A stretch of 64,000 nucleotides of DNA from UBA5070 sp035352895 (GTDB taxonomy: Bacteria > Fibrobacterota > Fibrobacteria > UBA5070): positions 106,122 to 170,121 of the forward strand of contig DAOPYN010000002.1 of the NCBI GenBank assembly GCA_035352895.1, written 5' to 3'. The position numbers and the translations under genes are program-made. Shown one piece after another: positions 44,701-53,039 of this stretch. The notes beneath the pieces were generated by a model. It worked only from the letters and a program-made list of their open reading frames with translations, did no database searches and was not told the origin of the DNA. Each line of letters opens with the position of its first letter. Positions within the stretch are counted from its first letter, which is position 1.

Positions 44701-45003
44701 GGACCACCGGAACACGACGCCTCCCTTCTGCCCGTTCCACTGGTCGGCGACGAGCTTCACCTCCAGGGTGCCGTCCGAAGAGACCGTGTTGTTGTTCATG
44801 AGGAAGCCCGAATTGGACGTGCAGCAGATCGGGCCGGCCTTCCCTCCGGATTCCGTCCACGAGCGTCCCTGGCTCGTCCAGCCGGAAAGGCTGCCGTCGG
44901 AGTGTTCGTCCACGAATGACGCCGCCGCCGCGTTGGAGGCCGGGATCCATCCGGCCGCGCATCCGGCGAGGAACGCGCGTTGCAGGAATCTGGTTCGTCT
45001 CAT
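41746..45003 (-). CDS. Large secreted multidomain protein (LamG-like, two FN3, C-terminal CBM-like)
   Basis: 1085 aa. Start 45003 is chosen for the CAGGAGCAGC site seven bases upstream and the signal MRRTRFLQRAFLAGCAAG...ASNA. A LamG-like region (LEVKLVADQWNGQKGGVVFRWSS) is followed by FN3 (PADPSGLTVAVASASRIDLSWKD...YTYRVRAFNASGYSGYS), a long central segment with no family I recognise (RYRALVLVYDPILGARYG, SGDVDFVWVFGTPG, MMENIMGRHLAP), a second concanavalin-like segment, a second FN3 (ASVTGLKASIARGFVRLDW) and a C-terminal carbohydrate-binding-like domain (NGDFERSNIMWG...VVVGCRLGHWSN). Probably acts on or binds extracellular polysaccharide. Confidence 0.72.
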   Translation of the reverse strand: MRRTRFLQRAFLAGCAAGWIPASNAAAASFVDEHSDGSLSGWTSQGRSWTESGGKAGPICCTSNSGFLMNNNTVSSDGTLEVKLVADQWNGQKGGVVFRWSSAANFFMVALQPGNSSSNSLRFCRNTLDASQGQVVAQAFPVGTTATLKIVMKGSRFDIYVDGVLRGTVNDASNPTGRIGYGYAGEWNDYIDFDRISWTESVGALPADPSGLTVAVASASRIDLSWKDMASNETGYSVERKIGSGAFTEVARLSANATGYSSTGLSENTLYTYRVRAFNASGYSGYSTQAYGRTPLAPLVQRTRYRALVLVYDPILGARYGNKRVSEHYGYRNVDTLCKQYIDMMYKASGGQVQFEIAQKHVLDELPPEVDPNVQFTRDSCIQQWDARKEVELGKADYKTIAEDPRMRIIERVNSGDVDFVWVFGTPGSGFWEASMAGPGAFWVNGGEHPEIGTNRKFVFFGFGRESHQGVGFMAENTAHMMENIMGRHLAPNLPKRHAVPVWNTFDIANATRSQQSTFLDDWNYFILSDAANFDPKRTSRGNAQLGLSHYPPTAIHNYDWGQQHDLGWHMFKSYGGTWTEGGLGVSVASGAANRAFAFDGTRNEVDWDPSTEYPMPVLASDFQCVARVSVSNGAARSSAGFLLRGSNQNKTLAELRGYYVGIDAFSDRIRISKFDNGEQILGEASLPIWTGRAYELVIRAVGDTISVDTAGGTGKLVSVVDGSFKSGGFGYASFGTAASFGRPTIKALVLSGADSWYSYPDLSGPARRISAEMEYEGQMDEFGSMDHYYAWMYEHLPKLPALLQYADAETGKRVGKYLGTWWPYLFDFNQFTGDTISREVVFASRDMQAPASVTGLKASIARGFVRLDWAKASDNVGTTRYEIKRNGVVVKNVRDGLAFVDRDVVDETEYTYSVVAVDGSGNRSAAANVTVAYVLSELINGDFERSNIMWGRTMWNTANSTLAYVPQVGVGGSQAVEIRNDLANDAAWTQEVQGLEPGAWYRLSGWIKGQGIVNRENGTRGASLSVMDTWTSTEDLVGTFDWTKVSVTFQAPQSGEVVVGCRLGHWSNTVTGKAWFDNVILARE

Positions 45004-45238
45004 GTGCTGCTCCTGTGTTCTGGCACCGCCTCCGCTGCCAGCGGGGCTTCGTGCGGGTTCCGAGCGGATCCGGTCTCCAGGCCACATCGCCCGGCGGCGG
45101 ATCCACGCAGACAAATATCTCCCGGATACCGACGGAAAACGACGGACAAAGGTCCCCGGAGTCAGGTTCCGCTTTCCGACGCTTTCCGACCCTCCGTTAG
45201 TGGAATCAGGCGCCGCGCTCGCGCCGACCGCGGACGGA

Positions 45239-45832
45239 TCAGCAATCGTCCCAGAAGGGCTGGAAGCGCACGGTCCTCAGCGAATCGCCGGAGAACCCGA
45301 GACGGATCTTCCAGCGGCTGTCGAAGTACTCGGCTTCGTAATCGTCGGGCTTCATCGACCAGTACACCATCCTGTCGGATCGGCGCAGGACGGGCTTGCC
45401 CAGGACGGCTTCCACCTGGTCCATGCCCATTCCCGGAACGAGGCCCATCACCGGGTGGAATTCGCCCTCGAACTTCCACTCCATCGCGTACATGCTGTAC
45501 GCGTTCCCTTCCAGGACCAGATGGTTGGACAATCGGTAGCGGTAGAGATCGTGGTCGGCGCAGTCGTTGTGGCCCACAACCTTCCGGGAGAGGGTGTCGC
45601 CACCATCGTAGGCCCCCAAGGCGCTGTCGATCCGCTCGATGGGGAGGCGGGGAACGTCAGGGGAGGGAGCGGAATCCGCGGATGCCGTCGTGTCCATCGC
45701 GGAATCCTCCGCCGATTCGCCGGGCATCTCGACCACAGGACGCGGAAGCTCCACTCGAAGGAAGGGGGGCTGTGCTTCCTCCTTGCAGGAAACCAGCAAG
45801 GAGAACGAAGCGATCCAGAAGGCTCGGCGCAT
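45239..45832 (-). CDS. Lipoprotein with BamE/SmpA-like C-terminal region
   Basis: 197 aa. Lipobox LLVSC (Cys16), then a Ser/Asp/Pro-rich linker to about residue 60. The C-terminal half, PVMGLVPGMGMDQVEAVLGKPVLRRSDRMVYWSMKPDD, has the GM-x-x-x-x-V-x-x-x-LGKP pattern seen in SmpA/OmlA-like folds. Outer-membrane lipoprotein by inference. Monocistronic between two intergenic regions. Confidence 0.6.
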   Translation of the reverse strand: MRRAFWIASFSLLVSCKEEAQPPFLRVELPRPVVEMPGESAEDSAMDTTASADSAPSPDVPRLPIERIDSALGAYDGGDTLSRKVVGHNDCADHDLYRYRLSNHLVLEGNAYSMYAMEWKFEGEFHPVMGLVPGMGMDQVEAVLGKPVLRRSDRMVYWSMKPDDYEAEYFDSRWKIRLGFSGDSLRTVRFQPFWDDC

Positions 45833-46055
45833 CGACGGAAAATTACATCGACCACACCCATCATGGACCCTTCCGGAAAATGACTCGAAGCGGTTGCTCC
45901 AGCGCCTCGACAGCCCAACGGAGGGAAATTCCCGCCCCCCCGAAATGTTCTAGTTTTCTTGCCCGAGTCAACAGCCGTCCAGTGGCCACCCGGCATGGGC
46001 TGCCAACTATGGATCTTCGGATCCACAGCTCCAAGAACGACAGAAGGCGTCTTCG
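45833..46055. other. Divergent control region ahead of the synthetase cluster
   Basis: The 223 bases between the lipoprotein gene and the synthetase gene hold no gene. The centre is locally AT-richer (TTCTAGTTTTCTTGC near 45950), a plausible promoter area for the cluster; I could not define -35/-10 boxes. AGAAGG nine bases before the synthetase ATG is its ribosome-binding site. Confidence 0.4.
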
Positions 46056-49000
46056 ATGAAACCAACCCTCCACATCCAACCCCTCGGCCGGACCAGCGAA
46101 GGCTCGCCGATCTCCCTTCTGCAGGAACGCCTGTGGATCCTCCAGCGGATGAATCCCAAGGACACCAGCTGGAACATTCCCTTCGTGTTCCAGATCGAGG
46201 GGCACCTGGACATCGGAGCCTTGGAAAGGAGCCTGGAGGCGATCCTGCGCCGCCACGAGAACCTGCGCGCCCGGTTCGTGTCCACGCCCGGAGGGGAGCC
46301 GAGGCAGATCCCATCCACTCCCGGACGGATCGTCCTGGAAGTCCAGGACGCCAGGGAAGAGGATCTGGACGCTCTCGTGAAGGCCAACGCCGAACACCTG
46401 TTCGACCTCGAGAAGGGGCCTGTGTTCGTCCACAGGCTCGTGCGCGTCTCCCAGGAAAAGCACCTGCTTCTGGTGGTGATCCACCACATCGTCGCGGATG
46501 GGTGGTCCATCGAGGGGATCCTCTTCTCGGAACTCCAGAAGTGCTACGAAGCCTACGGCGAGGGAAGGGAACCGGACCTGCCCCCGCTGCCCATCCAGTA
46601 CGGGGATTTCTCCGCCTGGCAACGCAAGCAGGACCTCAGTCGGCACCTGGCCTGGTGGCGGGAAAGCCTCCAGGGATACGACGGCGTGGTGGAACTTCCC
46701 ACCGACGGGATGCGGCGCGCCGATTCGCTCCTGCGGAGCGCATTGCTCGCACGCACCTACGACGACGCGTTCTGCCAGGAACTGGACCGCTTCTCCAAGC
46801 GCCACAACGCCACCTTGTTCATGTCGCTCTTCGCGGGCTTCGCCTTGATGGCACAGCGCTACACCGGAACCGACGACCTCTGCATCGGGACCACCACTTC
46901 GGGGCGTCCCTTCCCCGAACTGGAGGGGCTGATCGGCTTCTTCATCAACATCCTGCCTCTGCGCATCCAGGTGGACCAGGAAACGACCGTCTCCGAATTC
47001 ATGGGCCGTGTGCGGCAACTCGCCGTCTCCGGATTCGAGCACCAGGCAGCGCCCTTCGAGAAGATCCTGCAGTCGCTGGACACGGCCCAGCGGGTGCGGG
47101 GCGCCGACCTCGTTCCCGTGGTGGTGCGGCACCAGAACTTCCCGCACACGAAGATGGACAAGCCGCTGCCCGGAGGGGTCCGGTTCAGCGCCTACGCCCA
47201 GGGAGGCGACTCCCCCGCCGGAGGCACCGCCCAGGCGCGATGCGAACTGGAGCTTTCCTACACGGGCAACCGCGATGGGCTCAAGGTGGAGGCGGTCTAC
47301 GCTTCCGACCTGTACAGTCGGCGGACCGTCGAGCGGATCCTGGCCCACCACGAACGGATCCTGCGTTCCATGTTCGAGGACGATTCCCGTCCGGTGGGCG
47401 AACTGGCCATGATGGACACCGACGAGATCCATCGCCTCGCCGTGGAATCCAACCTGGGCCTGCCCGGAAGCGACGACCTGCGGACCTTCGTGGAACGCTT
47501 CGACGACATCGCGGCACGCCTGCCGGACAAGATCGCCAGCATCGACTCCACCACGAGCGCGAGCTATCGCGAACTCTCCTCCCGCTCCCATCGGATCGCC
47601 AACGCGCTTCTGGCCGGGGGCGCCGGACCGGGCCGGGTGGTGGGAGTCTGCCTGCCCCGCGACACCTCGTTTCTGGCCACCCTCCTGGCCGTCTGGAGGA
47701 CAGGCGCGTCCTACGTCCCCGTGGATCCATCCTATCCGGATTCCTACCGGTCCCAGATCCTGTCCGACGCCGATCCCAGGCTGGTGGTGGGAACCGCCTC
47801 GACCCTGGCGGGACTGTCCCTCCCGGAAGCCAGGACCTTGGCGCTGGACAAGGCCGACAGCGGCATTGCCGATCTCCCGGATCGTGCGCCCGCCCACGTC
47901 CCGGATCCCGAGGATCTGGCCTACATCATGTACACGTCGGGCTCGACGGGAACACCCAAGGGCGTGCGCGTGAAGCACCGCCAGCTGGTCAACTGGCTGG
48001 GCGGCATCGAGGCGAACTGGCCGTTCGACGAAACGGACGTGGTGGGCCAGAAGACCACCGCTGCGTTCGCCCCGTCCGTGAAGGAGATCTTCGCGGGCCT
48101 GCTCAACGCCGTCCCGCTTGTATTCATGGATCCCACGACCATGCTGGACAACGGCGCGTTCGTCGGGGCGCTTTCGCTCCACCGGATCACCCGCCTGAAC
48201 CTGGTGCCTTCCCATCTGGACGCCATCCTGGGCCACCTGGAGCGGGAGAACGCCGCCCTCCCCTCGCTACGGATGGTCATCACCGCCGGCGAGCCGCTTT
48301 CGGCCGAACTCGTCTCCCGCTTCCGCAGGGTCCTGCCGGGTGTACGGCTGATCAACAACTACGGATGCACCGAACTCAACGACATCACCTACTACGACAC
48401 CGCGGATTTCGTCGATCCCGAGGGCTTCGTCCCGGCCGGTCGACCCATCCAGAACACCATGGTGTACCTCCTGGATCCGCGCAAGCGGCTGGTCCCCGAC
48501 GGTGTTCCCGGCGAGCTCCACGTGGCCACCGTGGGGATGCCCGAAGGCTACCACAACCGACCCGAGCTGGACCAGGCCCAGTTCATCCCCAACGTCTTCC
48601 GCGACAGCATCGGAACCCGCCTGTTCAACACGGGCGACCTGGCCCGCCGCCTGCCCGACGGCAACATCGAGTACATCGGACGCCGCGACTTCCAGGTGAA
48701 GGTGCGCGGACAGCGCGTGGACGTGCGGCACGTCGAGAAGATCATGGGCGAATTCGAGGGGATGGGCCCCCGCGCGGTCGTCAGCGACGGCACCCAGCTC
48801 ACCGCCTATTTCGTGCCCGCATCCCACCGCAAGGGCCTGGATCTGGAAGGCTTGCGCCGTTTCCTGTCCGAACGGCTTCCCGTGTTCATGGTTCCGGCCG
48901 CGTTCGTGGCCCTGGAAGCCATGCCCAAGCTCCCCAACGGCAAGCTCGATCGCCGCGCCCTCAAGCCGACCGCCGGCATGGTCCAGCAGAGCCGGACCTA

Positions 49001-50075
49001 CGAGGCGCCCGTGGGCAAGGCGGAACGCGCCATCGCCGCCATCTGGGCGGAGGTCCTCAACTTCTCCGTGGAGGAGATCGGCAGGCACACCCATTTCTTC
49101 GAGATCGGCGGCGATTCGCTGGCGGCGGCCCGCGTGATGGGCCACATCCACGAGAAGCTGGGCGCCGAGGTGGGCATGTCCCAGCTCTTCGAGCACGCCC
49201 GTCTCTCCGAGCTGGGAGCAGTGGTCGCGAAGCTGGGCAAGGAATTCGGATGGTCCGACGAGGCCTCCGGCGACGACCTCGGACTCCAGCCGCTGGACCC
49301 CTCCCTGCGCCCCTCCCGCGGCGAAGGACTGCTGACCGGCAAGGTGGTGCTGATCACGGGTGCCAGCCGAGGGATCGGAAGCACCGCCGCTCTCCTCATG
49401 GCCAGCCATGGCGCCAAGGTGGCGATCAACTACCGCAAGAGCGAGGACCGCGCGAAGCGCGTCAAGGAACTGATCGAAGCCGACGGAGGCGAGGCTCTGC
49501 TCTGCCCGGCCGACGTCACCGACCGCGCCGCCGTGGAGCGGATGGTGGCCCGGGTGATCGCCGAATACGGGAAGATCGACGTCCTGGTCTCCAACGCGGC
49601 GATCGGCTTCAAGTTCAAGAGCTTCCTCGAATTCGAGTGGCCGGACTTCCAGCGCAAGGTCAACGACGAGGTCGCCCAGCTGTTCTTCCTGTGCAAGGCG
49701 GTCCTGCCAGTGATGATCGAACGGGGCGAGGGCAGCATCGTCTCGGTATCCAGCTCCATGTCCAAATCGCACGGGGAGGGATTCATTTCCCACAGCGCCG
49801 CCAAGGCGGCCATCGACGCCTTCGTCCGGTCCCTGGCCGCCGAACTGGGACCCAGCGGCATCCGCGTGAACACGGTGGCCCCGGGATTGATCATCACCGA
49901 CGCCACGGCCAACCTTCCTCCTTCGGTGAAGGAATCGGCCGCCGCATGGACTCCGCTGCGCCGCAACGGCGTGGCTCGCGACGTCGCGGGAGCGCTCCTC
50001 TACTACGCCAGCGACCTCTCCCGCTTCGTCACCGGAAGCTACCAGCCGGTGGACGGCGGAATGACCATGCTGTGA
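46056..50075 (+). CDS. Non-ribosomal peptide synthetase, C-A-T-SDR, PABA-type adenylation pocket
   Basis: 1339 aa. Condensation domain (HHIVADG at residues 143-149), adenylation domain (YTSGSTGTPKGV, NTGDLARRLPDG, PNGKLDRR), carrier domain with phosphopantetheine Ser1021 (EIGGDSLAAARV) and a C-terminal FabG-like short-chain dehydrogenase (LITGASRGIG; NAAIG). Reading the ten pocket positions against PheA gives A-P-K-N-I-A-N-D-I-K: Ala in place of the Asp that binds alpha-amino groups, so the substrate is probably not an alpha-amino acid. Six positions agree with the PABA code I recall from cystobactamid/albicidin synthetases. The SDR has His at the catalytic Tyr position (HSAAK). The following genes make PABA. 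Confidence 0.88.
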   Translation: MKPTLHIQPLGRTSEGSPISLLQERLWILQRMNPKDTSWNIPFVFQIEGHLDIGALERSLEAILRRHENLRARFVSTPGGEPRQIPSTPGRIVLEVQDAREEDLDALVKANAEHLFDLEKGPVFVHRLVRVSQEKHLLLVVIHHIVADGWSIEGILFSELQKCYEAYGEGREPDLPPLPIQYGDFSAWQRKQDLSRHLAWWRESLQGYDGVVELPTDGMRRADSLLRSALLARTYDDAFCQELDRFSKRHNATLFMSLFAGFALMAQRYTGTDDLCIGTTTSGRPFPELEGLIGFFINILPLRIQVDQETTVSEFMGRVRQLAVSGFEHQAAPFEKILQSLDTAQRVRGADLVPVVVRHQNFPHTKMDKPLPGGVRFSAYAQGGDSPAGGTAQARCELELSYTGNRDGLKVEAVYASDLYSRRTVERILAHHERILRSMFEDDSRPVGELAMMDTDEIHRLAVESNLGLPGSDDLRTFVERFDDIAARLPDKIASIDSTTSASYRELSSRSHRIANALLAGGAGPGRVVGVCLPRDTSFLATLLAVWRTGASYVPVDPSYPDSYRSQILSDADPRLVVGTASTLAGLSLPEARTLALDKADSGIADLPDRAPAHVPDPEDLAYIMYTSGSTGTPKGVRVKHRQLVNWLGGIEANWPFDETDVVGQKTTAAFAPSVKEIFAGLLNAVPLVFMDPTTMLDNGAFVGALSLHRITRLNLVPSHLDAILGHLERENAALPSLRMVITAGEPLSAELVSRFRRVLPGVRLINNYGCTELNDITYYDTADFVDPEGFVPAGRPIQNTMVYLLDPRKRLVPDGVPGELHVATVGMPEGYHNRPELDQAQFIPNVFRDSIGTRLFNTGDLARRLPDGNIEYIGRRDFQVKVRGQRVDVRHVEKIMGEFEGMGPRAVVSDGTQLTAYFVPASHRKGLDLEGLRRFLSERLPVFMVPAAFVALEAMPKLPNGKLDRRALKPTAGMVQQSRTYEAPVGKAERAIAAIWAEVLNFSVEEIGRHTHFFEIGGDSLAAARVMGHIHEKLGAEVGMSQLFEHARLSELGAVVAKLGKEFGWSDEASGDDLGLQPLDPSLRPSRGEGLLTGKVVLITGASRGIGSTAALLMASHGAKVAINYRKSEDRAKRVKELIEADGGEALLCPADVTDRAAVERMVARVIAEYGKIDVLVSNAAIGFKFKSFLEFEWPDFQRKVNDEVAQLFFLCKAVLPVMIERGEGSIVSVSSSMSKSHGEGFISHSAAKAAIDAFVRSLAAELGPSGIRVNTVAPGLIITDATANLPPSVKESAAAWTPLRRNGVARDVAGALLYYASDLSRFVTGSYQPVDGGMTML

Positions 50076-50133
50076 CCGACCGCCCCCGCACGCCCTTTCC
50101 GGCCGCTCCGATCCCATCGAGGAGATCCCGCAG

Positions 50134-50724
50134 ATGACCGCCAGGCTGTTCATGCTCGACAACTACGATTCCTTCACCTTCAACCTGGTGCAGATGTTCC
50201 GGGTGTACCCGTTGGATGTCGTGGTGGTCCGCTCCGACAAGATCGATGTGGAAGGCGTGGAGGCGATGCGACCGGACTACGTGGTCGTGAGCCCCGGCCC
50301 CAAGGATCCCCAGGCGGCGGGCATCTCGGTGCCGCTCATCCGCAGGTTGCACGCGAGCGTTCCCATCCTGGGCGTGTGCCTGGGCATGCAGTCCATGAAC
50401 GAGGCGTTCGGAGGAACCACCATCCGCGCTCCGCTTCCCATGCACGGGAAGACGGACGAAATCCGTCACGAAGGGCGCGGGATCTTCCAGGGCATCCCGA
50501 ATCCATGCCGGATCGCACGCTACCATTCCCTGGCGGTGACGGACATCGACCCCTGCCTCGAGGTGACCGCGACGACTTCCGACGGAGTGGTCATGGGCCT
50601 TTCCCATCGCGAGCACCCCCTCCACGGAGTGCAGTTCCATCCGGAAAGCTTCCTGACCGAACACGGATTCGGCATGATCGAGAACTTCCTGAAACTCGGC
50701 CCCCTCCGGAGCGTCCTTCCATGA
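50134..50724 (+). CDS. pabA: Aminodeoxychorismate synthase glutamine amidotransferase
   Basis: 196 aa class I glutamine amidotransferase: MLDNYDSFTFNLVQM start, VVSPGPKDP, catalytic Cys82 in GVCLGMQ, and His/Glu in GVQFHPESFLTEHG. It supplies ammonia from glutamine to the chorismate enzyme. GAGGAG lies eight bases before the ATG. It starts 58 bases after the synthetase stop and overlaps the next gene by ATGA. PabA rather than TrpG is inferred from its PabB-PabC partner. Confidence 0.88.
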   Translation: MTARLFMLDNYDSFTFNLVQMFRVYPLDVVVVRSDKIDVEGVEAMRPDYVVVSPGPKDPQAAGISVPLIRRLHASVPILGVCLGMQSMNEAFGGTTIRAPLPMHGKTDEIRHEGRGIFQGIPNPCRIARYHSLAVTDIDPCLEVTATTSDGVVMGLSHREHPLHGVQFHPESFLTEHGFGMIENFLKLGPLRSVLP

Positions 50725-53003
50725 GCGACCCGACATCCCTGGACGCGTTCCTCGCGAGCCTTCCCGCACCGTTCTCCACGACCATGGAGGTGGCTTTCCA
50801 CCTCGCGGAGCCATTCGTGGACCTCGCATCGCGCTTCGCCGACGAACCGGGCACGGTGGCGCTCCTCAGCGGAGGCGGCCACGATTCCGCACGCTGGGAC
50901 ATCCTGGGGATCCGCCCCTGGCTTTCCATCCGCGAACGCGACGGCAGGGTCGATGTCGAATCGGCCGCCGGAACCACCGTGGCCCGACTGGATCCCTTCC
51001 TCGCGCTGGACGGCCTGATGGCCCGCTACCGCCTCGAGGGCATCGACGATTCCCTGCCGATCTCCACGGGTCTGCTCGGCTACCTCGCCTACGACCTCAA
51101 GGACGCATTGGAAGTCCTGCCGCGCACATCCCGCGAAGATCTGCATCTCCCGCGGCTGTTCATGTCGGCCCCCTCCCTCCTGGTGGTCCACGACCGGTTG
51201 GACGGGAGCGCCCGGATCATCGCGCCCGTCCTTGACGGCGAGGAGAACACCGGACGCAAATTGTCGGAATTCGTCTCGGAGCTGTCCCTCCCTGCGCCTG
51301 TCCGACGGTCCCGGGCGAAGACCGGAACCGTGGCGTCGGGGCTGACCCGCGACGAATACATGCGTTCGGTGGAGGCCATCCGCGACTACATCGCCCGGGG
51401 GCACGTCTACCAGGTGAACATGTCCCAGAGGTTCGAGACGGCCTACGAAGGCGACGCCTTCGCGCTGTTCGCCGACCTTTTCCGCGCCAATCCCGCACCC
51501 TTCTTCGCCTACCTGAACGCGGGCGACCACCGGATCGTCTCCACTTCGCCCGAACGCTTCGTGGAACTGCGCGGCGACAAGGTGGAGACGCGCCCCATCA
51601 AGGGGACGCGGCCGCGGGGCCGGACCCCACAGGACGATCTCGCCTTCCGTCGCGACCTGGAAACCAGCCGCAAGGACGACTCGGAACTGTCCATGATCGT
51701 GGACCTGCTGCGCAACGACATCGGCAAGGTGTGCGCCGCGGGATCCGTGAAGGTGGTCGAGCACAAGCGGGTGGAAGCCTACGAGAACGTCTACCACCTG
51801 GTCAGCGTGGTGGAAGGACGCCTGGACTCCGGCAGGAACGCCGTGGACCTGATCCGCGCCACCTTCCCCGGCGGATCCATCACGGGATGTCCCAAGATCC
51901 GGGCCATGGAAGTCATCGACGAACTGGAGCCGGTCAGACGGCACCTGTACACGGGATCCATCGGCTACCTGGGCTTCCGTGGCACGATGGATCTCTCCAT
52001 CGCCATCCGGACCGCCACCATCGCCTTCGGAAGACTCGTGTACTCGGTGGGCGGAGGCGTGGTCTACGACTCCAGTCCCGCCGACGAATACGACGAGACC
52101 CTCCACAAGGGACGCACGCTCTCCGACACCCTGGACAAGATGGGCGACGGGACCGCCACGGCGCCCGACGCGCGCGTCGGATGGATGGACGGCAGGTTCC
52201 TGCCGGTCGGTGAGATGACGGTTTCCGTCGAAGAGGAGGGATTCGCCTACGGCTTCGGATTCTTCGAGACGATCCGCGTCCAGGAGGGAAGGATCCTGCG
52301 CCTGGACGCCCATGTGGCCCGGTTCCGCAGGGCGTGGGAACGCTTCTTCGCCTCGCCGTTCCCGGACATCACCTGGAAGGACGTGATCGACCTGGTGCTC
52401 GAGAAGAACGGCTTGTCGGGAACCGTCGCGGCGGTGAAGCTTTCGGCGTCGGCCGGAAAGCCTGGTTCGCTCGAGCGCGGCATCCGCCTGATGGTCACGG
52501 CGCGCCCGTACATCCATCGCCTGGCCGCAAGCGGCCGCGAGGGTTTGCGTCTGGCCACCTGGCCCCAGGCACGGCAATCGCCGCTGTCCGACCACAAGAC
52601 CATGAACTACATGCTTTCCCGCCTGGCCGCCGATTGGGCCAAGGAGCATGGCGCCGACGAAGCCATCCTGTTGAACGCCGACGGCACGGTGTCGGAAACG
52701 AACACCGCGAACATCCTCTGCAAGATGGACGGGAAGTTCCGCGTGCCGGTCTCCGAACACGCACTACCCGGCACGATGCTCGGCGCGGTGCTGGACCACC
52801 TCGCCGCGCAAGGGGTTCCGGTGGAGCACCGCCGCATCTCGTCCGACGAACTGAAGCAGGCGGAATCGGTCTACCTGACCAACGCTCTGATGGGCGTGGT
52901 CCCGGTGACGGAAATCGACGGAACCGCGATCGCCGTGGACCGAGGATTCCTCTCGCGGCTCGATCCGGACCTCGTTCCATGGCGGGATTCCCTCGGCGGG
53001 TGA
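50721..53003 (+). CDS. pabB: Aminodeoxychorismate synthase component I fused to aminodeoxychorismate lyase
   Basis: 760 aa. N-terminal ~460 residues: chorismate-binding enzyme with STSPERFVELRGDKVETRPIKGTRPRG, ELSMIVDLLRNDIGKV and FPGGSITGCPKIRAMEVIDELEP; Lys294 in PIKGT marks ADC synthase (anthranilate synthases carry PIAGT). C-terminal ~280 residues: class-IV aminotransferase-fold lyase with PLP Lys626 (SDHKTMNY), FGFFETIRV and ETNTANIL. The two halves together convert chorismate and ammonia to p-aminobenzoate and pyruvate. Coupled to pabA, in the same operon as the synthetase, pointing to PABA as its building block. Confidence 0.9.
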   Translation: MSDPTSLDAFLASLPAPFSTTMEVAFHLAEPFVDLASRFADEPGTVALLSGGGHDSARWDILGIRPWLSIRERDGRVDVESAAGTTVARLDPFLALDGLMARYRLEGIDDSLPISTGLLGYLAYDLKDALEVLPRTSREDLHLPRLFMSAPSLLVVHDRLDGSARIIAPVLDGEENTGRKLSEFVSELSLPAPVRRSRAKTGTVASGLTRDEYMRSVEAIRDYIARGHVYQVNMSQRFETAYEGDAFALFADLFRANPAPFFAYLNAGDHRIVSTSPERFVELRGDKVETRPIKGTRPRGRTPQDDLAFRRDLETSRKDDSELSMIVDLLRNDIGKVCAAGSVKVVEHKRVEAYENVYHLVSVVEGRLDSGRNAVDLIRATFPGGSITGCPKIRAMEVIDELEPVRRHLYTGSIGYLGFRGTMDLSIAIRTATIAFGRLVYSVGGGVVYDSSPADEYDETLHKGRTLSDTLDKMGDGTATAPDARVGWMDGRFLPVGEMTVSVEEEGFAYGFGFFETIRVQEGRILRLDAHVARFRRAWERFFASPFPDITWKDVIDLVLEKNGLSGTVAAVKLSASAGKPGSLERGIRLMVTARPYIHRLAASGREGLRLATWPQARQSPLSDHKTMNYMLSRLAADWAKEHGADEAILLNADGTVSETNTANILCKMDGKFRVPVSEHALPGTMLGAVLDHLAAQGVPVEHRRISSDELKQAESVYLTNALMGVVPVTEIDGTAIAVDRGFLSRLDPDLVPWRDSLGG

Positions 53004-53039
53004 TCGTCATCCGCCCCGCTCCAAGCAGGCCGGTCCCGG

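Noticed and set aside
50721..53003. Anthranilate synthase (TrpE) instead of PabB
   Set aside because: The PIKGT motif and the fused aminodeoxychorismate lyase fit p-aminobenzoate synthesis; TrpE carries PIAGT.
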